Below, one piece after another: positions 46,729 to 56,472 of a stretch of DNA of 64,000 bases (position 1 is the stretch's first letter; each line of letters opens with the position of its first letter). Where the stretch lies: the NCBI GenBank assembly GCA_013822685.1, contig PNKV01000013.1, forward strand, positions 77,095 through 141,094, given 5' to 3'. The position numbers were made by a program, and so were the translations under genes. The notes beneath the pieces are model-generated. The model saw nothing but the letters and a program-made list of their open reading frames with translations. It ran no database searches and was not told where the DNA came from. The DNA comes from Leptothrix sp. (in: b-proteobacteria) (GTDB taxonomy: Bacteria; Pseudomonadota; Gammaproteobacteria; Burkholderiales; Burkholderiaceae_C).

Positions 46729-48426
46729 ATGTATCAGTACACCGAATTTGACAAACAGTTCGTCCGCGCCCGCGCGGCGCAATTTCGCGACCAACTGGAG
46801 CGCAATCTGGCCGGCAAGCTGACCGACGACGAGTTCCGCCCCCTGCGCCTGCAAAACGGCTGGTACGTGCAGCGCCATGCACCCATGCTGCGCGTGGCCG
46901 TGCCTTACGGTGAGCTGTCGAGCGTGCAGTTGCGCCAGTTGGCCAAGATCTCGCGCGAATACGACCGCAGCTACGCGCACTTCACCACGCGCCAAAACCT
47001 GCAGTACAACTGGATCCCGCTGACCAAGAGCGCCGACGTGATGGACCAGTTGGCCGCGGTCAACATGCACGGCATTCAAACGTCGGGCAACTGCATCCGC
47101 AACATCACCAGCGATGCGCTGGTCGGTGTGGCCGCCGACGAGATCATCGACGCGCGCCCCTATTGCGAAGTGATCCGCCAGTGGTCCACGCTGCACCCCG
47201 AGTTCGCCTTCCTGCCGCGCAAGTTCAAGATCGCCGTCAACGGCGCCAAGGAAGACCGCGCGGCCACCTACTGGCACGACATCGGCCTGCACCTGCGCTT
47301 TAACGACGCGGGTGAAGTCGGGTTCAAGGTGCTGGTGGGCGGTGGCATGGGCCGCACGCCCATCACGGCCAGCGTCATCAGCGAGTTCATTCCCTGGCAA
47401 CAGATCCTGATCTACATCGAAGCCATCGTGCGGGTCTACAACCGCTATGGCCGCCGCGACAACATGTACAAGGCGCGCATCAAGATCCTGGTCAAGGCTG
47501 AAGGCCAGAAGTTCTTCGACCAGGTCGAGCAAGAGTTCAAGCAGATCATGACGCGTGACGTCGATGGCGCTTCGCACGTGATCCCGCAGGCCGAGCTGGA
47601 CCGCGTGTCGGCCAGCTTCGTGCAGCCCGCTGGCGTGGTGGCGCACGATGCCGCCGGCAATAGCGCCCCGGCTGACGCCCCCGTGGCCTTCACGAAATGG
47701 CTGGAGCGCAACACGCACGCCCACAAAGTCAAAGGCTACAAGGCCGTGACGCTGTCACTCAAGCGCGTGGGCCAGGCACCTGGCGATGCCACCGATGATC
47801 AGATGGACAAGGCCGCCGGCCTGGCCGACCAGTTCAGCCAGGGCGAATTGCGCGTCACGCACGACCAGAACCTGCTGCTGCCCTGGGTTCGTGAAGAGGA
47901 TTTGTACACGCTGTGGCAAGCCGCCCGTGATGCCAGCTTCGCCGCGCCCAACATTGGCCTACTCAGCGACATGATCGCCTGCCCCGGCGGCGACTTCTGC
48001 GCCCTGGCCAACGCCCGATCCATCCCCATCGCCAACGACTTGATCGAGCGCTATCAAGACCTTGATGAGCTGTACGACATCGGCGACATCGACCTGCACA
48101 TCAGCGGCTGCATCAACTCCTGCGGCCACCACCACAGCGGCCACATCGGCATCCTGGGCGTGGACAAGGACGGCAGCGAGTGGTACCAGGTCACCCTGGG
48201 CGGCTCCGATGGTTCCAGCCACGCGCCCTTGAGCGCGGTCGGCAAAGTCATCGGCCCGTCTTTCGCGGCCGATGAAGTCACCGACGTGATCGAAGCCGTG
48301 ATTGAGACCTACCGCGGCCAACGCGCGGCGAACGAGAAGTTCATCGACACCGTGCAGCGTGTGGGCCTGGACCCGTTCAAGAGCGCCGCCAACGCTGTGC
48401 GCCGCAGCACCGCCAAAGCCGCCTGA
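46729..48426 (+). CDS. cysI: Sulfite reductase (ferredoxin-type) haemoprotein
   Basis: 565 residues of the nitrite/sulfite reductase family. Two ferredoxin-like halves are followed by the sirohaem/[4Fe-4S] sites: ACPGGDFC (C-x5-C) and GCINSCGHHH (C-x3-C). YDRSYAHFTTRQNLQYNWI is a substrate-domain signature. It reduces sulfite to sulfide with six electrons. No cysJ flavoprotein gene follows; the ferredoxin and ferredoxin reductase at 52.8-54.2 kb may supply electrons. First gene of the cys run; assimilatory sulfite rather than nitrite is inferred from neighbours. Confidence 0.93.
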   Translation: MYQYTEFDKQFVRARAAQFRDQLERNLAGKLTDDEFRPLRLQNGWYVQRHAPMLRVAVPYGELSSVQLRQLAKISREYDRSYAHFTTRQNLQYNWIPLTKSADVMDQLAAVNMHGIQTSGNCIRNITSDALVGVAADEIIDARPYCEVIRQWSTLHPEFAFLPRKFKIAVNGAKEDRAATYWHDIGLHLRFNDAGEVGFKVLVGGGMGRTPITASVISEFIPWQQILIYIEAIVRVYNRYGRRDNMYKARIKILVKAEGQKFFDQVEQEFKQIMTRDVDGASHVIPQAELDRVSASFVQPAGVVAHDAAGNSAPADAPVAFTKWLERNTHAHKVKGYKAVTLSLKRVGQAPGDATDDQMDKAAGLADQFSQGELRVTHDQNLLLPWVREEDLYTLWQAARDASFAAPNIGLLSDMIACPGGDFCALANARSIPIANDLIERYQDLDELYDIGDIDLHISGCINSCGHHHSGHIGILGVDKDGSEWYQVTLGGSDGSSHAPLSAVGKVIGPSFAADEVTDVIEAVIETYRGQRAANEKFIDTVQRVGLDPFKSAANAVRRSTAKAA

Positions 48427-48456
48427 CCGCCTGAACCGCCCAAAGAAGACCCGACC

Positions 48457-48942
48457 ATGAAATTCATCGACACCCACCACGACCAGTGGCGCACGGCCGG
48501 CGGCGAAGACGGCCCCATCTCTCACCCACCCAAGGTGGACCACAGCTTGCTGACGCTGGGCCAATGGCACGCCGTGCGCGAGCAATGGCCCGCCGACAAA
48601 GCCGTGGGCGTGATCTTCCCCAACGATGCCGACATTGAAGTGCTCGAGTGCGACGTGAACAAGCTGTCGCTGGTGGTGCTGCAGTTCCCCAAGTGGGTGG
48701 ATGGCCGCGCCTACAGCCAGGCCCACATCCTGCGCTCGCGTTACCGCTTCAAAGGCCAGATCCGCGCCACCGGCGAAGTGCTGGTGGACATGATGCCGCT
48801 GCTGCAACGCTCGGGCGTGGACGCCGTGGTGCTGCGCCACGACCAGGAACGTGCCGCCGCCGAGCGCGCGCTGGGCTTCTTCGCCGCGCGGGGCCACTAC
48901 CAGGGCGACGTGCAACAAACCAAACCGGTGTTCGCACGATGA
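48457..48942 (+). CDS. DUF934 protein of sulfite reductase operon
   Basis: 161 residues. Contains VGVIFPNDADIEVLE, LVVLQFPKWVDGRAYSQAHILRSRYRFKGQIRATGEVL and MPLLQRSGVDAVVLR, matching DUF934. These proteins are found next to ferredoxin-type cysI and are probably an accessory factor for it; mechanism unproven. Overlaps cysH by 4 bases. Confidence 0.88.
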   Translation: MKFIDTHHDQWRTAGGEDGPISHPPKVDHSLLTLGQWHAVREQWPADKAVGVIFPNDADIEVLECDVNKLSLVVLQFPKWVDGRAYSQAHILRSRYRFKGQIRATGEVLVDMMPLLQRSGVDAVVLRHDQERAAAERALGFFAARGHYQGDVQQTKPVFAR

Positions 48943-49712
48943 CCGCCATCGCCCTGTACGCCAAGGCCAGCCCCGACTTCGAGGCCAAGCTGGCCGCGAC
49001 CGTCGAGTTGCTCAAGGCTGCGGCGGCCGAGCACCCGGGCAAGGTCGTGCAGGCCACCAGCCTGGGCGTCGAGGACATGATCGTCACCGACCTGATCGCG
49101 CGCCACCACATCGACATCGCCATCGGCACGCTGGAAACCGGCATGCTGCACCCGCAGACAGTCGCCATGATCGGCACCATCGAGTCCACGTATGGCTTGA
49201 AGGTCGAGGTCTACCAGCCCGTGCAGGAAGTGGCCATCGAGTTCGTTCGCAAGAACGGCGAGAAGGCCATGTACGACAGCATCGACCTGCGCAAGGCCTG
49301 CTGCGGCTTCCGCAAGCTGGAACCCCTCAGCCGCATGCTGGCCAGCCGCGAAGCCTGGATCACTGGCCTGCGCCGCGAACAGTCCAACAACCGGGGCGGC
49401 ATGCTGGCCCGTGAGGAAGACGACAAGGGCCGCGCCAAGTACAACCCCATGATCGACTGGACCTGGGGCGATGTGTGGCACTACGTGTCACTCAACAAGG
49501 TGCCCTACAACCCGCTGCACGACGAGTTCATGCCCAGCATCGGCTGTGCGCCTTGCACCCGCGCCATTGCCGTGGGAGAAGACTTCCGCGCCGGCCGCTG
49601 GTGGTGGGAAGACGAAAAGGCCAAGGAATGCGGCCTGCACGTCCATGAAGACAACATCGCCGAAGAGTTGCCCCCGCTTGTGTCCAGCATCCCAACCAAG
49701 ACCACGATATGA
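48939..49712 (+). CDS. cysH: Assimilatory APS/PAPS reductase CysH, 4Fe-4S type
   Basis: 257 residues from ATG 48939. PP-loop-like fold with VVQATSLGVEDMIVTDL. Two Cys pairs, KACCGFRK and IGCAPCTR, are the [4Fe-4S] ligands marking the APS-reducing type. The active-site Cys near the C-terminus lies in KECGLH (ECGLH motif). It makes sulfite from adenylyl-sulfate using thioredoxin. This fits the absence of a cysC APS-kinase gene or domain here. Overlaps cysD by 4 bases. Confidence 0.94.
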   Translation: MTAIALYAKASPDFEAKLAATVELLKAAAAEHPGKVVQATSLGVEDMIVTDLIARHHIDIAIGTLETGMLHPQTVAMIGTIESTYGLKVEVYQPVQEVAIEFVRKNGEKAMYDSIDLRKACCGFRKLEPLSRMLASREAWITGLRREQSNNRGGMLAREEDDKGRAKYNPMIDWTWGDVWHYVSLNKVPYNPLHDEFMPSIGCAPCTRAIAVGEDFRAGRWWWEDEKAKECGLHVHEDNIAEELPPLVSSIPTKTTI

Positions 49713-50668
49713 ATGCCCCCGTGAATGTGAACCAACTGCTGGCGGATGTTGACCACCGCCACCTGGACGCGCTGGAGGAAGAAGCCATCTTCATCCTGCG
49801 CGAAGTCGCCGCGACGTTTGAGCGCCCTGCCCTGCTGTTCTCCAGCGGCAAGGACTCGTGCGTGGTGCTGCACCTGGCTGAAAAAGCCTTCAAGATGAAG
49901 AAGGAAGGCGGCGGCTTTGAAGGCAAATTGCCCTTCCCCTTGCTGCACGTCGACACCGGCCACAACTTCCCCGAAGTGATCGAGTTCCGTGATCGCCGCA
50001 TTGCCGAAATGGGCGAGCGCCTGATCGTGGCGCACATGGACGAGTCCATCAAGAAGGGCACCGTGCGCCTGGCCTACCCGCTGGAATCGCGCAACGGCCA
50101 TCAAACGGTGACCTTGCTGGAAGCCATCGAAGAAGGCCGCTTCGACTGCCTGATGGGTGGCGCCCGCCGCGACGAAGAAAAAGCGCGCGCCAAAGAGCGC
50201 ATCTTCAGCCACCGCGACAGCTTCGGCCAATGGCAGCCCAAAGAGCAGCGTCCCGAGCTGTGGAACCTGTTCAACACCCGCATCAAGCCGGGCGAGCACT
50301 TCCGCGCCTTCCCGATCAGCAACTGGACCGAGCTGGACGTGTGGCTCTACATCGAGCGCGAAAAGATCCCGCTGCCCAACATCTACTTCAAGCACCCCCG
50401 CCAAGTGATGCGCCGCAAGGGCCTGCTGGTGCCCCTGACCGACGTGACGCCGCCGCTGGAAGGCGAAACCGTTGAAACCGTCGACGTGCGCTTCCGCACC
50501 GTGGGCGACATGACCTGCACCTGCCCGGTCGAGAGCGATGCGGCCAACCCCGCCGACATCGTGGCCGAAACCCTGCACGTGACCGTGAGCGAGCGTGGCG
50601 CGACCCGCATGGACGACCGCACGTCCGAGGCCTCGATGGAGCGCCGCAAGAAGGAAGGCTATTTCTAA
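49709..50668 (+). CDS. cysD: Sulfate adenylyltransferase subunit 2
   Basis: 319 residues. ATP-PP-loop motif LLFSSGKDSCVVLHL, then HVDTGHNFPEVIEFRD, GGARRDEEKARAKERIFS and the C-terminal SEASMERRKKEGYF. It forms APS from ATP and sulfate with the GTPase CysN. The start overlaps the cysH stop by 4 bases; cysN starts 1 base after its stop. Confidence 0.96.
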   Translation: MNAPVNVNQLLADVDHRHLDALEEEAIFILREVAATFERPALLFSSGKDSCVVLHLAEKAFKMKKEGGGFEGKLPFPLLHVDTGHNFPEVIEFRDRRIAEMGERLIVAHMDESIKKGTVRLAYPLESRNGHQTVTLLEAIEEGRFDCLMGGARRDEEKARAKERIFSHRDSFGQWQPKEQRPELWNLFNTRIKPGEHFRAFPISNWTELDVWLYIEREKIPLPNIYFKHPRQVMRRKGLLVPLTDVTPPLEGETVETVDVRFRTVGDMTCTCPVESDAANPADIVAETLHVTVSERGATRMDDRTSEASMERRKKEGYF

Positions 50669-50669
50669 A

Positions 50670-51974
50670 ATGAGCACCCCCGTGATTGATTGCCACGCCA
50701 AAGAACAAGTCGAACACCAGGCCCTGCGCTTCCTGACTGCGGGCAGCGTGGACGATGGCAAGAGCACGCTGATTGGCCGCCTGCTGTTTGACAGCCGCGC
50801 CATCCTGGCCGACCAGCTGGATGCGCTGGAGAAGCGCGCCGCTGGCGCCCCGATCGACCTGTCGCTGCTGACCGATGGCCTGGAAGCCGAGCGCGAACAG
50901 GGCATCACCATCGACGTGGCCTACCGCTACTTCGCCACCAAGACGCGCAAGTTCATCATTGCTGATGCCCCTGGCCATGAGCAGTACACGCGCAACATGG
51001 TGACGGCCGCCGCTGGCAGTGATGCTGCCGTGGTCCTGGTCGACATCACCAAGATCGACTGGAAGGCTTCGCCCGTGCCCCTGCTGGCGCAAACGCGCCG
51101 CCACAGCCTGCTGGCGCACCTGCTGCGCGTGCCGAACATCGTGTTCGCCATCAACAAGCTCGACGCCATCGAGCAGGACACGCAAACGGCTTTCGAAAAC
51201 GTCGAAGCCTCGCTGCGCGCCTTTGCCGAGCAAGCCGGCATCGCCGTGAAGGGCGTGATTCCCGTGTCGGCCCTGCGCGGCGACAACGTGACCACCCCCA
51301 GCGCCAACTGGCCCTGGTACACCGGCCAGACGCTGCTGCAGTTGCTGGAATGCCTGCCCGCCACCGATGAGCGCCACGACGGCGCGCTGCTGCAACCCGT
51401 GCAGTACGTGACCCGAGAAGGCGAAGGTACCGGTCACCAGCCGCGCACCTTCTGGGGCCGCATCGCCCACGGTTCGGTCAAGGCTGGTGATGCCGTGCAA
51501 GCCTTCCCCAGCGGCGAAACCGCCGTGGTGGCCGAGGTGCGCTACAACGCCGAAGTGGTCGACCGTGGCGAAGCAGGCCAATCGGCCGGCATCGTGCTGG
51601 ACCGCCAGGTCGACATCTCGCGCGGCGACTGGTTGGCCACGCCTGGCGCCATCAAGCCCACCGACCAGTTCACGGCCACCCTGGCCTGGCTGGACACCGA
51701 GCCCGCCGTCGTCGGCCGCAAGTACTGGGTTCGCCACGGCAACCGCTGGGTGCAGGCCCGCATCACCGCCATCGACAGCCGCATGGACATCCACACCCTG
51801 GAAGACCATGACGCCGAGCAACTGGCCGTGAACGAGATCGGCCGCGTGCAGATCCAGACGCAGCAGCCGCTGCCGGTCGAGCCCTACCTGGACAACCGCG
51901 TGGGCGGTGCCCTGATCGTGGTCGATCCCACCACCAACCGCACCAGTGGCGCGCTGCTGGTCAAGGCTGCCTGA
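50670..51974 (+). CDS. cysN: Sulfate adenylyltransferase subunit 1 (GTPase)
   Basis: 434 residues from ATG 50670. GTPase motifs: P-loop GSVDDGKST (25-33), REQGITIDVAYRYF, DAPGHEQ (99-105) and NKLD. Elongation-factor-like beta-barrels follow. No C-terminal APS kinase domain, consistent with an APS-reductase pathway. GTP hydrolysis drives APS formation by CysD. Confidence 0.95.
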   Translation: MSTPVIDCHAKEQVEHQALRFLTAGSVDDGKSTLIGRLLFDSRAILADQLDALEKRAAGAPIDLSLLTDGLEAEREQGITIDVAYRYFATKTRKFIIADAPGHEQYTRNMVTAAAGSDAAVVLVDITKIDWKASPVPLLAQTRRHSLLAHLLRVPNIVFAINKLDAIEQDTQTAFENVEASLRAFAEQAGIAVKGVIPVSALRGDNVTTPSANWPWYTGQTLLQLLECLPATDERHDGALLQPVQYVTREGEGTGHQPRTFWGRIAHGSVKAGDAVQAFPSGETAVVAEVRYNAEVVDRGEAGQSAGIVLDRQVDISRGDWLATPGAIKPTDQFTATLAWLDTEPAVVGRKYWVRHGNRWVQARITAIDSRMDIHTLEDHDAEQLAVNEIGRVQIQTQQPLPVEPYLDNRVGGALIVVDPTTNRTSGALLVKAA

Positions 51975-51985
51975 GTTTGCAAGAC

Positions 51986-52807
51986 ATGGACAGCAAGCCC
52001 TGCTCGCTCACCGCCGCCAAAGTCGTTTTCATTGGGGCCGGCCCCGGTGAGGCCGACCTGATCACGGTGCGTGGCAGCCGCCTGCTGGCCCAGGCCCAGG
52101 TGGTGTTGTTTGACGCCCTGGCCGACCCTGCCCTGCGCGATCTGGCCCCCCAGGCCGACTGGATCGACGTGGGCAAGCGTGGCTTTTCAGGGCAGCCTGG
52201 CAGCGACTTCAACGGCCAGACACGCATCAACCAGTTGCTGGTTGAGCAATCACTGGCCGTGGGCGCCATCCATGGCGAACGTGGCCTGGTGGCCCGGCTC
52301 AAGGGTGGTGACCCGAGCCTGTTCGGCCGCCTTGAAGAAGAACTGCATGTGCTGCACGAAGCCGGCATCCCCAGCGAGGTGGTGCCCGGCGTGACTTCAG
52401 CCCTGGCCGCCGCTGCCGCCACGCAACGCCCGCTCACGCGGCGTGGCACCGGCCGCAGCGTCAGTTTCACCACCGCCATGACGCGCACCGGCGAGCTGCA
52501 ATGCGGCATGGGCCCAGGCCAACGTGCTGATACCGAAGTCTTTTACATGGCCGGCCGCCAGCTCGATCCGCTCCAAAAAGGCCTGATCGACGCCGGTTGG
52601 CCGCTTGAGACCGCCGTCAGCGTGGTCTCTCGCGCTGGCTGGCCCGACATGCGCCACACCGTTCACACTGTGGGCTCGCTGGACCAGGCCAGCAACACCC
52701 ACGCCGGCCGCCCGACCCTGGTCATCGTGGGTGCCGGGGCCACCGCCCTGCCCGATGAACCCTTGACCCATTTGCCGATTTGCGGAGACGCTGGCGCGCA
52801 CCCGTAA
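51986..52807 (+). CDS. cobA: Uroporphyrinogen-III C-methyltransferase
   Basis: 273 residues from ATG 51986 (a TTG at 51977 is possible). SAM-dependent tetrapyrrole methylase motifs: GAGPGEADLITVRG, ARLKGGDPSLFGR and VVPGVTSALAAAA. It makes precorrin-2 for sirohaem, the CysI cofactor. The dehydrogenase/ferrochelatase half of CysG is absent here, so that step must be encoded elsewhere. Lies 11 bases after cysN. Confidence 0.92.
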   Translation: MDSKPCSLTAAKVVFIGAGPGEADLITVRGSRLLAQAQVVLFDALADPALRDLAPQADWIDVGKRGFSGQPGSDFNGQTRINQLLVEQSLAVGAIHGERGLVARLKGGDPSLFGRLEEELHVLHEAGIPSEVVPGVTSALAAAAATQRPLTRRGTGRSVSFTTAMTRTGELQCGMGPGQRADTEVFYMAGRQLDPLQKGLIDAGWPLETAVSVVSRAGWPDMRHTVHTVGSLDQASNTHAGRPTLVIVGAGATALPDEPLTHLPICGDAGAHP

Positions 52808-52849
52808 AATCCGACCTTCGTCCCGAAATTCAACTTACAAGAGATCGTC

Positions 52850-53173
52850 ATGACTCACGTCGTCACCGAAGCCTGCATCAAGTGCAAATACACCGATTGT
52901 GTGGACGTGTGCCCGGTGGACTGCTTCCGCGAAGGCCCCAACTTCCTCGTCATCGATCCCGATGAATGCATCGACTGCGCTGTGTGCATCCCAGAATGCC
53001 CGGTCAACGCCATCGTCCCCGAAGAAGACGTGCCCGGCAACCAACAGCAATTCATCAAGATCAATGCTGACCTGGCCAAGGGCTGGCCCAGCATCACCAA
53101 GCGCAAGTCGCCCTTGCCCGAGGCCGATGACTGGAAAGACAAGACCGACAAGCTGGATCAGTTGATCCGCTGA
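52850..53173 (+). CDS. fdxA: 7Fe ferredoxin FdxA
   Basis: 107 residues. Cys pattern [20 protein letters not shown] and [14 protein letters not shown] gives one [3Fe-4S] and one [4Fe-4S] cluster, as in Azotobacter-type FdxA. The C-terminal tail ends in [11 protein letters not shown]. It starts 42 bases after cobA and is followed 2 bases later by a ferredoxin reductase gene. Cytoplasmic electron carrier. Confidence 0.95.
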   Translation: MTHVVTEACIKCKYTDCVDVCPVDCFREGPNFLVIDPDECIDCAVCIPECPVNAIVPEEDVPGNQQQFIKINADLAKGWPSITKRKSPLPEADDWKDKTDKLDQLIR

Positions 53174-53175
53174 TC

Positions 53176-54249
53176 GTGGCGGTGATCAACACCGACACCA
53201 TCGTCATTGGCGCAGGCCCGGTGGGCCTGTTCCAGGCTTTCCAGTTGGGCTTGCTGGGCCTGACCACCCACGTGATCGACGCGCTGCCCGAAGCTGGCGG
53301 CCAATGCGTGGCGCTGTACCCCGACAAGCCCATTTACGACGTGCCCGGCGTGCCCGTGTGCACCGGCCGTGAACTGGCGCACTTGCTGCTGGCTCAGGCC
53401 AAGCCCTTTTTGCCGCGCGATGCGGCATCCGGCCTGATCGCCAACCTGCATTTGAACGACCAGGTTGCCAGCGTGCAGCCCTTGGCCGATGGCGGCTTTG
53501 AAGTGACCACCCGACAAGGCTTGCAACTCCAGTGCCGCGCCGTGTTCGTGGCCGCGGGCGCCGGCGCCTTCGTGCCCCGCACTTTGAACGTGGCCGCACT
53601 GGAAGGCACGTCCAACCTGCACTACCACCTGCCCGATGAACAGGCCGCCGCACCCTGGGCTGGCCAGCACCTGGTCATCGCCGGTGGCGGCGAAGAGGCC
53701 CTGTCTACCGTGGCGGCGTTGCTGGACGGCCCGGCCAACGCCGGCCCCGCTGCAATCACCTTGCTGCACCGCCGCGATCAGTTCCAGGCCGAGCCCGCGC
53801 TGGAGGCCCAGGTGCGTGCCTGGATAGCGCAGGGGCGCGTCAAGCTGGCCTTGGGCGTGCCCTCAGGCGCTGACCTCCAGGATGGCCGCGTAGCCGCTCT
53901 GCACATCTTGGGGGCCGATGGGGCCACCCTAGCCCTGCCGCTGGACCACTTGCTGGTCAGGCTTGGCCTGAGCCCCAAACTCGGCCCGCTGGTCGAATGG
54001 GGCTTCCAGCTTGACCGCAAGCAAGTCAGCGTGTCGCCTGACAGCTTTCAAAGCTCGGCCGCGGGCATCTATGCGGTGGGTGACATCAACACCTACCCGG
54101 GCAAGAAGCGCCTGCTGCTGTGCGGGTTTCATGAAGCCACCTTGGCGGCACACCATGCCCTCGCGCAGCTCAAGCCCGACCAGCCCCAACACCTTCAATA
54201 CACCACCACCAGCGCCTTGCTGCACCAGCGCCTGGGCGTGGCCCGCTAG
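53176..54249 (+). CDS. Ferredoxin-NADP reductase, thioredoxin reductase-like (type 2)
   Basis: 357 residues starting with GTG 53176. N-terminal FAD site IGAGPVGLFQAFQLGLLG, EAGGQCVALYPDKPIYDVPG, and C-terminal AVGDINTYPGKKRLLLCGFHEATLAAH are the marks of this FNR group. The NADP-domain motif reads GGGEEALSTVA where GGGDSA is usual. It probably moves electrons from NADPH to FdxA. Context suggests delivery to CysI, which has no CysJ. Confidence 0.88.
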   Translation: MAVINTDTIVIGAGPVGLFQAFQLGLLGLTTHVIDALPEAGGQCVALYPDKPIYDVPGVPVCTGRELAHLLLAQAKPFLPRDAASGLIANLHLNDQVASVQPLADGGFEVTTRQGLQLQCRAVFVAAGAGAFVPRTLNVAALEGTSNLHYHLPDEQAAAPWAGQHLVIAGGGEEALSTVAALLDGPANAGPAAITLLHRRDQFQAEPALEAQVRAWIAQGRVKLALGVPSGADLQDGRVAALHILGADGATLALPLDHLLVRLGLSPKLGPLVEWGFQLDRKQVSVSPDSFQSSAAGIYAVGDINTYPGKKRLLLCGFHEATLAAHHALAQLKPDQPQHLQYTTTSALLHQRLGVAR

Positions 54250-54279
54250 TTCTTTGTTTCGTTCTTTCTTTTTCTACAC

Positions 54280-56472
54280 ATGCAGCCCACATTGAACCTT
54301 CTGCGCCACCCCAGCGGCGCAGCACTCACCTTGCTCGCTTCGTTGGCCAGTGCCATTTGCAGCAGCGCTCTGGCCCAGCAGGCCGATGCACCAGCCGAGT
54401 CACTGCCCAGCGTCACGGTCACGGCACCCGCCCCGCGCACGGGCCAGGCCAGCATCACCGGCTTCGGCAGCACGCCATCGTGGCAGCTGCCCATGCAGGC
54501 GCAAACCATCACCAGCACCGCGCTCAAGAACAGCGGCGCACAGCGCCTGGCCGACATCACGAGCCTTGACGCCAGCATCAGCGATTCCTACAACGCACCG
54601 GGCTATTGGGACTTCCTGTCGGTGCGTGGCTTCACGCTCGACAACGTCTACAACTACCGCCGTGAAGGCCTGTCCATCAACGCCGAGACCAGCATCCCGC
54701 TGGACAACAAGGACGCCATCGAAGTGCTCAAAGGCACCAGCGGCATCCAGGCTGGTGTCAGCTCGCCCGGCGGCCTGGTGAACTTTTTGGTCAAGCGCCC
54801 CCAAGGCCGCGTGCGCTCGGCCACCTTCGGCTTCACGGGTGGCGACAGCGTGCTGGGCGCAGTTGACCTGTCGGACCGCTTTGGCGTGGACAAAGCCTTC
54901 GGCCTGCGCATTAACGCGGCCTACGAACAGCTGTCGCCCAACGAACGCTACGCCGATGGCAAACGCCATCTGCTGGCCCTGGCCACCGATTTCCGCATCA
55001 ACCCCGGCAATCTGATCGAGTTTGAGATCGAGCACAGCCGACGCAAGCAGCCCAGCGTGACCGCCTTCAGCTTGCTGGGCGACAACGTGCCTTCCGCGAA
55101 GAGCATCAACCCCGACATCAACCTGAACAACCAGCCCTGGGCCATGCCCGTGGTCATGGCAGCCACCACGGGCACCTTGCGCTGGACACACCTGCTGAGC
55201 CCCGACTGGAAGCTGACCAGCACCTACGGCATCCAGCGACTGAAAACCAATGACCGCACGGTGTTCTCTTTCGGCTGCTTTAACGAAGGGCTGGGCGACC
55301 GTTATTGCAGCGATGGCACCTTTGATGTCTACGACTTCCAAAGCGAGAATGAATACCGCCTTACACAAGCTCTGAACGTGGCCTTGCAAGGCCAGGTCAA
55401 AACGGGCGGGGTAAGCCATGCCTTGCGAGCAGAAGCCTTGCGCAGCAGCTACCGAATCCGCGTGAACAACGCCGCACTCAACTACATTGGCCCCGGAGAT
55501 ATCTCAGGCAACTATGGCCCTTTGCTGCGCGACCCCACTGCCGACGACCCGCAGCACCTGCGCCACCATGTCAGCACCGAATTGTCGGTGAGCGATGCCG
55601 TGACCTTCTCCGAGCAGTGGCGCGCCTGGCTGGGCCTGCGCCACAGCCGTCTAAGCCGCGACACTGTGCGCAGTAACAACAGCGCGCCCAATGTGGCTAG
55701 CGATCAAAGCTTCACCACGCCCTGGGCGGCCATTGGCTACAGCTTCGCGCCCCGTCGACAAATTTACGCCAGTTGGGGCGAAGGCATCGAATCCAAAAAC
55801 GCACCCGAACTGCCCCCGGCCGCCTATGGCCTGGTGAACTACACCAATGCTGGGCAAGCCCTGACCTCTCAGAAGAGCCGCCAGATCGAGGTTGGCGTCA
55901 AGGGGCAGGAAAGCAGCTGGCAATGGGGCCTGGGCGCTTTCCGTGTGCATAAGCCACAAGACGGCATCCTCGACACCCTGCCTGACCCTACCTACGTCAT
56001 TGATGGCGAAGCCGTGCACACCGGGCTGGAAGGCCAGTTGCAAGGCCGATGGGGCGCCTGGGAGTTGAATAGCAGCGCCATGGTGCTGGACGCCAAACGC
56101 CAAGGCAGCTCGCACGCCGAGATCAACGGCAAGCAAGCTGTGAACGTGCCCGAGCACACGGTGAAGTTGTCGGCTGACTACAAGGTGGCGGCCCTTCAAG
56201 GCCTGACCTTGCAAGGCCAGGTGGTGCATGAGGGCAAGCGCATGGTGCTGGAGGACAACAGCATGAGCATCCCGGCGTGGACGCGTTTTGACACCGGGCT
56301 GCGCTATGTGCAGCAGGCCTTCAGCCAGCAAGGCAGCCTGACCTGGCGCGTGGGCGTTCGCAACCTGTTCGACAAACGGGCGTGGCGCGAATCCCCCAAG
56401 CAGTTTGACCACCTTTACCTTTTCCCCCTGGCCCGGCGCACGGTGACGGCGTCGGTGCAAGCCGACTTCTGA
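54280..56472 (+). CDS. TonB-dependent receptor in the sulfur cluster
   Basis: 730 residues. The signal peptide ends ICSSALAQ. TonB-box-like LPSVTVTAP precedes the plug (LSVRGFTLDNVYNYRREGL, IEVLKGTSGIQAGVSSPGGLVNFLVKRP) and a barrel ending VTASVQADF with terminal Phe. It resembles siderophore-type receptors, but it lies 30 bases after the ferredoxin reductase in a sulfur-assimilation run with no Fur-like site, so an organosulfur or other ligand is possible. Ligand undetermined. Confidence 0.9.
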   Translation: MQPTLNLLRHPSGAALTLLASLASAICSSALAQQADAPAESLPSVTVTAPAPRTGQASITGFGSTPSWQLPMQAQTITSTALKNSGAQRLADITSLDASISDSYNAPGYWDFLSVRGFTLDNVYNYRREGLSINAETSIPLDNKDAIEVLKGTSGIQAGVSSPGGLVNFLVKRPQGRVRSATFGFTGGDSVLGAVDLSDRFGVDKAFGLRINAAYEQLSPNERYADGKRHLLALATDFRINPGNLIEFEIEHSRRKQPSVTAFSLLGDNVPSAKSINPDINLNNQPWAMPVVMAATTGTLRWTHLLSPDWKLTSTYGIQRLKTNDRTVFSFGCFNEGLGDRYCSDGTFDVYDFQSENEYRLTQALNVALQGQVKTGGVSHALRAEALRSSYRIRVNNAALNYIGPGDISGNYGPLLRDPTADDPQHLRHHVSTELSVSDAVTFSEQWRAWLGLRHSRLSRDTVRSNNSAPNVASDQSFTTPWAAIGYSFAPRRQIYASWGEGIESKNAPELPPAAYGLVNYTNAGQALTSQKSRQIEVGVKGQESSWQWGLGAFRVHKPQDGILDTLPDPTYVIDGEAVHTGLEGQLQGRWGAWELNSSAMVLDAKRQGSSHAEINGKQAVNVPEHTVKLSADYKVAALQGLTLQGQVVHEGKRMVLEDNSMSIPAWTRFDTGLRYVQQAFSQQGSLTWRVGVRNLFDKRAWRESPKQFDHLYLFPLARRTVTASVQADF

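Noticed and set aside
46273-47724. 483-codon minus-strand frame opposite tauE and cysI
   Set aside because: It spans two well-supported plus-strand genes and has no motif.
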